Part shown: piece after piece, positions 57,161 through 64,000 of the stretch | Numbering within the stretch: position 1 is the stretch's first letter | Layout: every line of letters begins with the position of its first letter | NCBI RefSeq assembly: GCF_010993745.1 | Contig: NZ_WOTN01000001.1 | Span: 1,305,235 to 1,369,234, forward strand | DNA: 64,000 bases | Direction: 5' to 3' | Source: Fodinicola acaciae | GTDB lineage: Bacteria > Actinomycetota > Actinomycetes > Mycobacteriales > HKI-0501 | Translations under genes and position numbers: made by a program | The notes under the pieces: generated by a model | The model's database searches: none | Seen by the model: the letters and a program-made list of their open reading frames with translations, nothing else | What the model was told of the DNA's origin: nothing

Positions 57161-58096
57161 ATGGGTCGGGTGACAGGACCTCTCATGCTGCTGGACTCGG
57201 CCGGCCTCTGGTTCCGAGCGTTCTACGCGATCCCGGAGAAGATCACCGCGCCGGATGGCACACCGGTGAACGCGATCCGCGGCTTCTGCGACATGCTGGC
57301 CGCGCTGGTGCAGCAGCGCAGGCCGTCACGGCTGGTGGCCTGCCTCGACCTGGACTGGCGGCCGGCCTGGCGGGTCGAGCTGCTGCCGTCCTACAAGACC
57401 CACCGGCTCGACCTCGGCGGTCCCCCCGGCGCCGAGGACACGCCGGACCCGCTGGCCGCGCAGATCCCGGCGATCCTGGAGATCCTGCACGCCTTCGGCA
57501 TCGCGACCGCCGGCGCGCCGGACTACGAGGCCGACGACATCATCGGCACGCTGGCCACCCGCGGACCGTCTCCGGTCGAGGTGGTCACCGGTGACCGCGA
57601 CCTGTTCCAGCTCACCGACGACGCGGCCGGCGTCTCGGTCGTCTACATCGGCCGCGGCATCGCCAAACTGGTCGTGATGGACGACGCCGGCGTACGCGAG
57701 AAGTACGGCGTGCCGCCGTCCGGCTACGCCGACATGGCCGTGCTGCGCGGCGACCCGAGCGACGGCCTGCCAGGTGTCGCCGGCATCGGCGACAAGACCG
57801 CCGCCGGACTCATCAGCCGCTACGGCTCGGTGGAGCGGCTCATCGAGGCCATCGACGACGACGGCGACACGGCTCTGGGTCGTACGCACCGCGGCAAGCT
57901 CGCCGCCGCGCGCGACTACCTGGTCGCCGCGGCCAAGGTCGTACGCGTCGTCCGCGACATCGACCTGCCGGTGCTCGACGACGCCATCCCCGCCGAGCCG
58001 GCCGACCCGGAGGCGCTGGAGGCCCTCGCCAAGCGCTGGGGGGTCGCCAACTCCATCAAACGCCTGCGTACGGCCCTCGCCGAGGCCACTGCCTAA
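57161..58096 (+). CDS. 5'-3' exonuclease (PolA N-domain-like)
   Basis: A 311-residue stand-alone flap/5'-3' exonuclease. Metal-binding residues lie in LLLDSAGLWFRAFYA, YEADDIIGTLA and VTGDRDLFQLTDD; the H3TH DNA-binding motif is DGLPGVAGIGDKTAAGLI. It probably removes RNA primers or flaps. Tail-to-tail with helY, a pairing also found in mycobacteria (Rv2090/helY region). ATG 57161 is close to the predicted transcript start. Confidence 0.93.
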   Translation: MGRVTGPLMLLDSAGLWFRAFYAIPEKITAPDGTPVNAIRGFCDMLAALVQQRRPSRLVACLDLDWRPAWRVELLPSYKTHRLDLGGPPGAEDTPDPLAAQIPAILEILHAFGIATAGAPDYEADDIIGTLATRGPSPVEVVTGDRDLFQLTDDAAGVSVVYIGRGIAKLVVMDDAGVREKYGVPPSGYADMAVLRGDPSDGLPGVAGIGDKTAAGLISRYGSVERLIEAIDDDGDTALGRTHRGKLAAARDYLVAAAKVVRVVRDIDLPVLDDAIPAEPADPEALEALAKRWGVANSIKRLRTALAEATA

Positions 58097-60864
58097 CCGA
58101 GCGAGGACCAGGCGACGACGCCGCGGCGTACGGCGTCGACGGCGGAGCGGGCCGTCGCGGCGATCGGTGTGTCGGTGCCGCCGAGCTGGTCGAGCAGGTC
58201 GATGACCTGGCGGCACCACCGTACGAAGTCGCCGGCCGGCAGCTCGCCGTCGGGTCCGGAGCCGGAGGTCGCACGCAGTACGCGCTCCAGCGGCTCGCCG
58301 CGAGCCCACCGGTAGACCGGCCAGACGAAGCCGAGCTCGGGCTGCCGCGTCAGCGACAGGCCACGCTCGGACTCGTCGGCCTCCAGCTCGGCCCACAGCC
58401 GCGCGGTGGCCGCCAGCGCGTCGGCGAGTGGCCCGCGCGGCACCGCGGAGGTCTCCTCGCCTGGACCGCGCGACTCGTAGACGATCGCGGCCACCGCGGC
58501 CGCCAGCTCGGCGGCGCTGAGGCCGTCCCAGGTGCCGGCGCGCAGGCACTCGGCGACCAGCAGGTCCGACTCCGACCAGATCCGCGCGAGCCGCCGGCCG
58601 ATGCCGGTGACCTCGTCCGGCGCCGCGCCGGCGTCCACGTCGGCGTGCGGCAGCAGATAGCCGCGCGACTCCAGCAGGTCACAGACTTTGTCGAAGGTGC
58701 GCGCCAGAGTGTTCGTACGGTTGGCCACGCGTCGCCGCAACGACTCGGTGTCGCGCGACAGTCGGTGATAGCGCTCGGCCCAGCGCGCGTGGCTCTCGCG
58801 GTCGGCGCAGCCGTGGCACGGATGTCGCCGCATCGCCTCGCGCAGCTCCAGCAGCTGCGGGTCGTCACCGGCCACGCCGCGCCGGCGACGGCTCGACGGC
58901 TCGCGGAGGTCGGCGTTGCGCAACGACGAGGACAGGTCACGGCGAGCCTGCGGCGAGCGATGGTCGAAGTTCTTCGGCACGCGTACGCGCCCGAGCGGCT
59001 CGACCTCGCCGGTGAAGTCGGCCGGCGAGAGTCGGCCGGCCCACCGCTGCTCGGTGAGCACGAGGGGCCGTGGCTCGGTCAGCGCGGACAGGCCGGGGTC
59101 GAGCACCACCGCCAAGCCGGAGCGCCGGCCGGTCGGTACGTGGATCACGTCGCCGGCCTTCAGCGCCTCCAGGGTCTGCAGAGTGGCGGCACGGCGTTGT
59201 GAGCCGCGGCTGCGCGACAGGGCCTTCTCGCGCTCGTTGATCGCCGCGCGGAGCTTGAAGTATTCCTCGAAGTCGCCGAGGTGGCAGGTCATCGACTTCT
59301 GGTAGCCGGCCAGCGCCTCGGTGTTGTGCTGCACCTGCCGCACCAGCCCGACCACCGACCGGTCGGCCTGGAACTGCGCGAAGCTCGACTCCAGCAGCTC
59401 GCGAGCGCGCGCCCGGCCGACCGAGCCGACCAGGTTGACGGCCATGTTGTACGACGGCCGGAACGACGACCGCAACGGATACGTGCGCGTCGAGGCCAGG
59501 CCGGCGACGTGCCGCGGGTCGGTCCCCGGCGCCCACACCACGACCGCGTGGCCCTCGATGTCGATGCCGCGGCGGCCGGCACGGCCGGTGAGCTGCGTGT
59601 ACTCCCCCGGCGTGATGTCGACGTGGGCCTCGCCGTTGTATTTCACCAGCCGCTCGAGCACGACCGTACGAGCCGGCATGTTGATGCCCAGCGCGAGCGT
59701 CTCGGTGGCGAAGACGGCCTTGACCAGGCCGCGTACGAACAGCTCCTCGACGACCTCCTTGAAGGTCGGCAGCATGCCGGCGTGATGTGCGGCCAGGCCG
59801 CGCTGCAGGCCTTCCATCCATTCCCAGTAGCCGAGCAGCTGCAGGTCCTCGGCGCCCAGCTCGGCGGTGTGCTTCTCGGCGACCCGGCGGATCTCGGCGC
59901 GCTCCTCGCTCGTCGTCAGCCGCAGGCCGGCGCGCAGGCACTGCTGTACGGCCGCGTCACAGCCGGCGCGACTGAAGATGAACGTGATCGCCGGCAGCAG
60001 GCCTTCGCGGTCGAGCCGCTCGATGACGTCCGGCCGCGACGGCACCAGGCCGCGCGGAGGCCGGCGGCTGGACGGACCGCCGCGGCGCCGGCCGCGGCCC
60101 GGCGCGAAGGACGACTCGGACGTACGCCGCAGGATGTCGCGCGTGTGCCGCATCAACTCCTCGTCGACGTCCTTCTGCTGGCTTCCCGACTTGGTGCTGA
60201 ACAGGTCGAAGAGCCGGTTGCCGACCAGCATGTGCTGCCAGAGCGGCACCGGCCGGTGCTCGTCCACCACGACGGCCGTGTGGCCGCGTACGGTCACCAG
60301 CCAGTCGGCGAACTCCTCGGTGTTGCTGACCGTCGCCGACAGGGAGATCAGGGCCACCGAGGACGGCAGATGGATGATCACCTCTTCCCACACCGCGCCG
60401 CGGAACCGGTCGGCCAGGTAGTGGACCTCGTCCATCACGACGAAGCCGAGGCCTTCCAGCGTGCTGGACCCCGCGTAGAGCATGTTGCGCAGCACCTCGG
60501 TGGTCATCACCAGCACTGGTGCGCGCGAGTTGATCGCGTTGTCACCGGTCAGCAGGCCGACGTTGGCCGCGCCGTGCCGGGCCACCAGGTCCGCGTACTT
60601 CTGGTTGGACAACGCCTTGATCGGCGTCGTGTAGAAGCATTTGCGACCCTCGCTCAGCGCGAGGTGCACGGCGAACTCGCCGACCACCGTCTTGCCGGCG
60701 CCGGTCGGCGCCGCGACCAGCACGCCGGAGCCGTCTTCGACCGCGCGGCAGGCGCGCACCTGGAAGTCGTCCAGCTGGAAGGCGAGACCGGCGGCGAACT
60801 CGGTCAGCTGCGGATGGGCGGCCCGTTCCTGAGAGCGCGTGAAGCGCTCGGCGGGGCTGCTCAT
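58093..60864 (-). CDS. helY: DEAD/DEAH-box helicase HelY (Ski2-like)
   Basis: A 923-residue RNA/DNA helicase. Motif I AAPTGAGKT (about 51-59), motif II DEVH, motif III SLSATVSN, motif VI QLTGRAGRRG. The middle holds an arginine-rich insert (about 255-275) and the C terminus a DSHCT-like domain (690-920). Related to Ski2/Mtr4; role in RNA turnover in actinobacteria is not settled. ATG 60864 follows TAGCCT by 6 nt, so the message is leaderless. Confidence 0.94.
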   Translation of the reverse strand: MSSPAERFTRSQERAAHPQLTEFAAGLAFQLDDFQVRACRAVEDGSGVLVAAPTGAGKTVVGEFAVHLALSEGRKCFYTTPIKALSNQKYADLVARHGAANVGLLTGDNAINSRAPVLVMTTEVLRNMLYAGSSTLEGLGFVVMDEVHYLADRFRGAVWEEVIIHLPSSVALISLSATVSNTEEFADWLVTVRGHTAVVVDEHRPVPLWQHMLVGNRLFDLFSTKSGSQQKDVDEELMRHTRDILRRTSESSFAPGRGRRRGGPSSRRPPRGLVPSRPDVIERLDREGLLPAITFIFSRAGCDAAVQQCLRAGLRLTTSEERAEIRRVAEKHTAELGAEDLQLLGYWEWMEGLQRGLAAHHAGMLPTFKEVVEELFVRGLVKAVFATETLALGINMPARTVVLERLVKYNGEAHVDITPGEYTQLTGRAGRRGIDIEGHAVVVWAPGTDPRHVAGLASTRTYPLRSSFRPSYNMAVNLVGSVGRARARELLESSFAQFQADRSVVGLVRQVQHNTEALAGYQKSMTCHLGDFEEYFKLRAAINEREKALSRSRGSQRRAATLQTLEALKAGDVIHVPTGRRSGLAVVLDPGLSALTEPRPLVLTEQRWAGRLSPADFTGEVEPLGRVRVPKNFDHRSPQARRDLSSSLRNADLREPSSRRRRGVAGDDPQLLELREAMRRHPCHGCADRESHARWAERYHRLSRDTESLRRRVANRTNTLARTFDKVCDLLESRGYLLPHADVDAGAAPDEVTGIGRRLARIWSESDLLVAECLRAGTWDGLSAAELAAAVAAIVYESRGPGEETSAVPRGPLADALAATARLWAELEADESERGLSLTRQPELGFVWPVYRWARGEPLERVLRATSGSGPDGELPAGDFVRWCRQVIDLLDQLGGTDTPIAATARSAVDAVRRGVVAWSSLG

Positions 60865-60870
60865 AGGTCC

Positions 60871-60876
60871 AGGCTA
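60871..60876 (-). promoter_or_regulatory. Leaderless -10 of helY
   Basis: Minus-strand TAGCCT is 6 nt before ATG 60864 in the 32-bp gap after marR. Confidence 0.5.
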
Positions 60877-60896
60877 CGGCGCGTGGCGAACGACTT

Positions 60897-61415
60897 TCAC
60901 CGCCGGTAGGCCGGCGCGGGCGCCTCCAGGTCGCGCAACGCGTCGCGGAGCAGGTCGGCCAGCGCTCGCGCGGTCGCCTCCGGCAGCCGTCCGAGCAGCG
61001 CCGACTGTGCCTCGTTGGTGGCCAGGACGACCTCCTCCGCCGCCTCGATCCCCTTCGGCGTGAGATAGACCCAGGTGCTGCGCCGGTCGCCTTCGTCGGC
61101 CTTGCGCGCGACCAGGCCCGCGTCGACCAGCCGGTGCAGCACGTTGGTCGTGCCGCCGGAGGACATCGACAACGACCTGGTCAGCTCGTTCGGCTTGCCT
61201 TCGTACGGCGCGCCGGCGGCACGCAGCCGAGCCAGCACCTCGTACTCGGCCTTCGTCAGTCCCAGCCGCTCCAGCACGCCGTGCGTCGCCGCGTCCACCA
61301 AACCGGCGAGCCGGCCGATGCGCTTGGTCAGCTCCAACGGCCGGCTCTCCACCTGCGGCAGCTCGCGACCCCACGCGGAGACGATGTCGTCAGCGAAGTC
61401 CGGAGCAGCGGTCAT
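60897..61415 (-). CDS. MarR family regulator
   Basis: A 172-residue winged-helix repressor: TKAEYEVLARLRAAGAPYEG, NELTRSLSMSSGGTTNVLHRL and the wing DEGDRRSTWVYLTPKG. It has an extra N-terminal helix (residues 1-35). ATG 61415 follows TAGTCT by 6 nt (leaderless). CTTTCGCGAAAG at 61437-61448 upstream is a perfect dyad and likely autoregulatory. The epoxide hydrolase gene ends just upstream and could share control. Confidence 0.92.
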   Translation of the reverse strand: MTAAPDFADDIVSAWGRELPQVESRPLELTKRIGRLAGLVDAATHGVLERLGLTKAEYEVLARLRAAGAPYEGKPNELTRSLSMSSGGTTNVLHRLVDAGLVARKADEGDRRSTWVYLTPKGIEAAEEVVLATNEAQSALLGRLPEATARALADLLRDALRDLEAPAPAYRR

Positions 61416-61421
61416 GCGCCG

Positions 61422-61448
61422 AGACTAGCCAGCTCCCTTTCGCGAAAG
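61422..61448 (-). promoter_or_regulatory. marR leaderless -10 and operator
   Basis: Minus-strand TAGTCT (61422-61427) is 6 nt before ATG 61415. Perfect 12-bp palindrome CTTTCGCGAAAG at 61437-61448 overlaps the -35 region. Confidence 0.55.
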
Positions 61449-61452
61449 CTAT

Positions 61453-62535
61453 CTAGTGGCCGAAGAACGCGCGGACATCCTGGACGTACGTGTCCGTGGC
61501 CTGATGCGCGGCCCAGTGGCCGTCGCCGTCATAGACGTTCCAGGAGGCGATGTTGGCGTGGTCGCGGTCGGCCAGCGTCCGCACCGAGTTCCAGTCGTAC
61601 TCGAACATCGCCAGCCCCAGCCGTACGGTCGTCCGCTCCTTGGCGACCGGCTCCGCGACATAGAACTCGCGATAGATCCGCATGGCCGACGCGATCGTGC
61701 CGGTCAGCCAGTAGATGCTGACGTTGGTGAGGCCGAAGTCGATGTCGACGCTGTCGCGCCAGAGCTGCCCGTTCCACGCCAGCAGCCCCACCGGTGAGTC
61801 GGCCAGGGCGTGCGCGAGGGTCTGTGGGATCTGCCGGTGCACCTTGTCGTACGCGCCGCCGTTTCCGGAGAACCACTCGTTCTCCGCGACCGCCGCGCGC
61901 TCCTGCTCGGTCAGCCGTGCCAGCTCCTCCGGGTCGCCGGACGGCTCCGACCAGACCTGCTGGACGTGCACGCCGACCACGTTGTCCGGCGCGGCCCGGC
62001 CGATCTCCGGCGCGATGTAGGAACCCCAGTCGTTGCCGACCACACCGTACGAGCCGTAGTCGAGCCGTTTCATCAGCTCGACGAACGCCGGCACCATCCG
62101 CCACGGCGACCAGCCGCGGTCCTTCGTCGGACCGGAGAAGCCGAAGCCGGGCAGCGACGGGATCACCAGATGGAAGTCGGCGCTCAGCGGCTCGATCACG
62201 TCCAGATATTCCACCACCGACCCCGGCCAGCCGTGCAGCATGAGCAGCGGCAAGGCGTCCGGCCGCCTGGACCGTACGTGCAGGAAGTGGATGGTCTGGC
62301 CGTCGATCTCGGTGGTGAACTGCGGATACGCGTTGAGCCGCCGTTCCCAGGCCCGCCAGTCGTACTCGTCGCGCCAGTACGCGACCAGCTTGCGCAGGTG
62401 GTCGACCGGCACGCCGTAGTCCCATCCCGCGTCGTCCAGCTCCTCGGTCCAGCGCACGCGGCCGAGCCGGTCGCGCAGCTCGTCCAGCTCGGCCTGCGGC
62501 ACGTCGATCGCGTACGGCCGGATCTGCTCGGTCAT
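61453..62535 (-). CDS. Epoxide hydrolase (EHN-domain alpha/beta-hydrolase)
   Basis: A 360-residue enzyme with the N-terminal epoxide-hydrolase domain (RPYAIDVPQAELDELRDRL) and an alpha/beta core. HGWPGSVVEY (oxyanion), GNDWGS nucleophile aspartate (about 170), GPTKDRGWS and a C-terminal histidine region. It hydrolyses epoxides to diols. GAGAGG precedes ATG 62535 by 9 nt. Same strand as marR, 37 bp upstream of it. Confidence 0.92.
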   Translation of the reverse strand: MTEQIRPYAIDVPQAELDELRDRLGRVRWTEELDDAGWDYGVPVDHLRKLVAYWRDEYDWRAWERRLNAYPQFTTEIDGQTIHFLHVRSRRPDALPLLMLHGWPGSVVEYLDVIEPLSADFHLVIPSLPGFGFSGPTKDRGWSPWRMVPAFVELMKRLDYGSYGVVGNDWGSYIAPEIGRAAPDNVVGVHVQQVWSEPSGDPEELARLTEQERAAVAENEWFSGNGGAYDKVHRQIPQTLAHALADSPVGLLAWNGQLWRDSVDIDFGLTNVSIYWLTGTIASAMRIYREFYVAEPVAKERTTVRLGLAMFEYDWNSVRTLADRDHANIASWNVYDGDGHWAAHQATDTYVQDVRAFFGH

Positions 62536-62730
62536 GACGGTCATCCTCTCGTCCGTGGGGTACGCCGGGTGATCGGAACCGCGGCACGGATTTCGACAGC
62601 CGTGCGCCGACCGAGACCAAAGTCCCTTCTCACCGGCCGTTCGGACAGCACTTCGGGGTTTGCCGCGCCGGTTGGCCGGGTACTTGTCACTCTGGCGATG
62701 TTGACCATGCGCAACCATCGGGGGTCCGTG

Positions 62731-62880
62731 ATGGACACGCAGAACACCGCACCTGAAGACGACCACCGCGGCTATCGCGGCCGGCACCGCCGGACCGGGC
62801 TCGCCGCCAGTATCGCGACCTTGCTCGCCGTACCGATGACGTTCATCGGCCGGCGCAAGACGCACCTCACTCCGGCATAA
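62731..62880 (+). CDS. Small hydrophobic-ended protein of unknown function
   Basis: A 49-residue candidate protein: acidic and basic start (MDTQNTAPEDDHRGYRGRHR) then a hydrophobic stretch ASIATLLAVPMTFIGRR. It could be a small membrane-associated peptide. No Shine-Dalgarno sequence was seen; GTG 62728 is an alternative. It stands alone between the epoxide hydrolase and a monooxygenase, so coding status is uncertain. Confidence 0.35.
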   Translation: MDTQNTAPEDDHRGYRGRHRRTGLAASIATLLAVPMTFIGRRKTHLTPA

Positions 62881-62953
62881 CTCACACACCGGGACATTCG
62901 GTGCCGTTCGCCGCGGCACCCTTTGTCGCGGTGGCTTTGTGTTCAGAAACTGG

Positions 62954-62985
62954 GTACGGTGTACTCGATCGCGTACGGCGTACTC
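62954..62985 (+). promoter_or_regulatory. Direct-repeat operator before FAD monooxygenase
   Basis: GTACGGTGTACTC (62954-62966) and GTACGGCGTACTC (62973-62985), 19 bp apart, just upstream of GGAGG and GTG 62999. A TetR-like or other repressor site is likely; no regulator is seen beside it, so it may lie beyond the window. Confidence 0.55.
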
Positions 62986-62998
62986 AGTTGGAGGCTCG

Positions 62999-64000
62999 GT
63001 GCCTGATACATCCGTCCTCGTCGTCGGCGGCAGCAGTGTCGGCCTGGCGACGGCCCTCTTCCTCGCGCGTCAAGGCGTACGGACCACGCTGGTGGAGCGG
63101 CGGTCCGGCGTGTCCATCCACCCACGCGCGCTCGGTCTCGGCCTGCGTGCCGTCGAGGTGCTGGAAGACGCCGGACTGACCGCGGCGCTGGCGAAGGTGC
63201 AGCGTCCGACCGGTGGCGCGACCGGCCGCATCGACGTGGAGCGGATCGTCGGGGCCGACTTCTCCACGGTCGCGCGGCGTACCCCGCTCACCATGACCAC
63301 CGACGACTTCGCGGCCGTCACTCCGGCGACGATGGGGCAGGTGAGCCAGGACCGGCTCGACAGCGTCCTGCTGCCGGCGGCGCGGGAGGCCGGCGTGACC
63401 GTACGGTTCGACGCCGACGTCACCAGTCTCGAACAGGACCCCGATGGCGTACGCGTGACACTCCAGGATGGCGAGGTCATCGAGGCCGCGTACGTCGTCG
63501 GCTGCGACGGCGCCAACAGCCGCGTACGCGAACTGGCCGGGATCACCCGCTCCGGGCCGGGCAAGCTCGCCGACGGATACGTCATCAACACGCTGTTCGA
63601 AGCCGATCTCAGCAAGTGGATCCCGCCGATGGCCTTCGGCATGTGCGGCATTCACAACGAGCAGGTCGGCGGCATCCTGATCTCCATCGACTATCCCAAG
63701 CGCTGGCTGTTCCACATCATGAACTCCGGCATCGAGTCGATGGACGACTATCCGCCGGAGCGCTGCGCCGAGCTGATACGCGCCGCGATCGGCGCGCCGG
63801 AGCTGCCGGTCGACGTGCTCAGCGCACTGCCGTGGCGGTCGAGCCTCTGGCTGGCCGACCGCTTCCGCGCCGGCCGTGTGTTCCTGGCCGGCGACGCCGC
63901 GCACGTCCATCCGCCGACCGGCGGCTTCGGCCTCAACACCGGCATCCCGGACGGCCACAACCTGGCCTGGAAGCTGGCGTTGGCGCTGCAAGGCGTGGCC
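62999..64000 (+). CDS. FAD-dependent monooxygenase, 3' end beyond window
   Basis: Class A flavin hydroxylase, open for 334 residues to the last base. FAD motif VVGGSSVG (7-14), the acidic strand end LVERRSG, DG motif VVGCDGANSRVREL (about 163-176) and second FAD motif VFLAGDAAHVHPPTGGFG (about 294-311). Such enzymes hydroxylate phenols, polyketides or drugs. GGAGG (62990-62994) is 4 nt before GTG 62999. A direct-repeat operator lies in the promoter. Confidence 0.92.
   Translation, partial: MPDTSVLVVGGSSVGLATALFLARQGVRTTLVERRSGVSIHPRALGLGLRAVEVLEDAGLTAALAKVQRPTGGATGRIDVERIVGADFSTVARRTPLTMTTDDFAAVTPATMGQVSQDRLDSVLLPAAREAGVTVRFDADVTSLEQDPDGVRVTLQDGEVIEAAYVVGCDGANSRVRELAGITRSGPGKLADGYVINTLFEADLSKWIPPMAFGMCGIHNEQVGGILISIDYPKRWLFHIMNSGIESMDDYPPERCAELIRAAIGAPELPVDVLSALPWRSSLWLADRFRAGRVFLAGDAAHVHPPTGGFGLNTGIPDGHNLAWKLALALQGVA

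Noticed and set aside
1-64000. CRISPR arrays, cas genes, tRNA/rRNA, IS elements, prophage or integrase genes
   Set aside because: Looked for regularly spaced repeats, cloverleaf sequences, transposase motifs and phage genes; none seen. The AcrVA2-like gene therefore has no local CRISPR context.

Overview
The window is about 70% GC and carries genes diagnostic of mycothiol-making Actinobacteria: RbpA (RNA-polymerase-binding protein), a MarR-HelY/5'-3' exonuclease block, a split Ppm/Lnt pair, a DivIVA-type coiled-coil protein and a maleylpyruvate-isomerase-family mycothiol enzyme. I would place it in the Actinomycetes but not lower. No tRNA, rRNA, IS element, prophage or CRISPR array was seen. 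It reads as chromosome: housekeeping genes interleaved with many small regulator-plus-effector modules.

Layout. 1-5955: DHA2 efflux pump with divergent MerR, thyA-folA, an amidohydrolase, and an HTH/Clp-N operon divergent from an FAD monooxygenase across a perfectly symmetric promoter-operator. 5922-10121: a DUF2637-like membrane protein, a DivIVA-like coiled coil and a PadR/membrane pair. 10108-16717: a secreted GH172 (DUF2961) glycosidase in one operon with a sugar ABC importer, behind a LacI-type operator. 16763-25418: MFS, esterase, mycothiol enzyme, XRE, map, aminoglycoside-phosphotransferase-like kinase, dehalogenase-like hydrolase, BTAD regulator. 25418-31993: small modules (ArsR-like/VOC, PadR/VOC, ArsR/SRPBCC, TetR/MFS, PadR/DUF2306-like) and a protein resembling the anti-CRISPR AcrVA2. 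31999-35096: a LuxR/LAL regulator pair. 35294-42159: the most unusual locus, two dynamin-like GTPases flanking a membrane-anchored GrpE-like protein, an acidic protein, and a convergent tail-anchored Hsp70 lacking its substrate-binding domain. 42316-49079: GDPD, NmrA-like reductase, a multiply broken ABC exporter, UMF1-type MFS, P450 with divergent TetR. 49519-55662: rbpA with a SigR-type promoter, fxsA, ppm, lnt, a long non-coding stretch that folds into a rod-like RNA, an amidohydrolase and AsnC/Lrp. 55883-64000: a frameshifted small coiled-coil gene, LLM oxidoreductase, exonuclease, helY, marR, epoxide hydrolase, a small protein and a second FAD monooxygenase running off the end.

Regulation. 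At least fifteen start codons lie exactly 6-7 nt downstream of a TANNNT/CANNNT hexamer, indicating widespread leaderless transcription, mostly of regulator genes. Three further such signals precede very short ORFs upstream of longer genes. Many divergent gene pairs share visible dyad operators, so regulator-target pairs can be read directly from the sequence.
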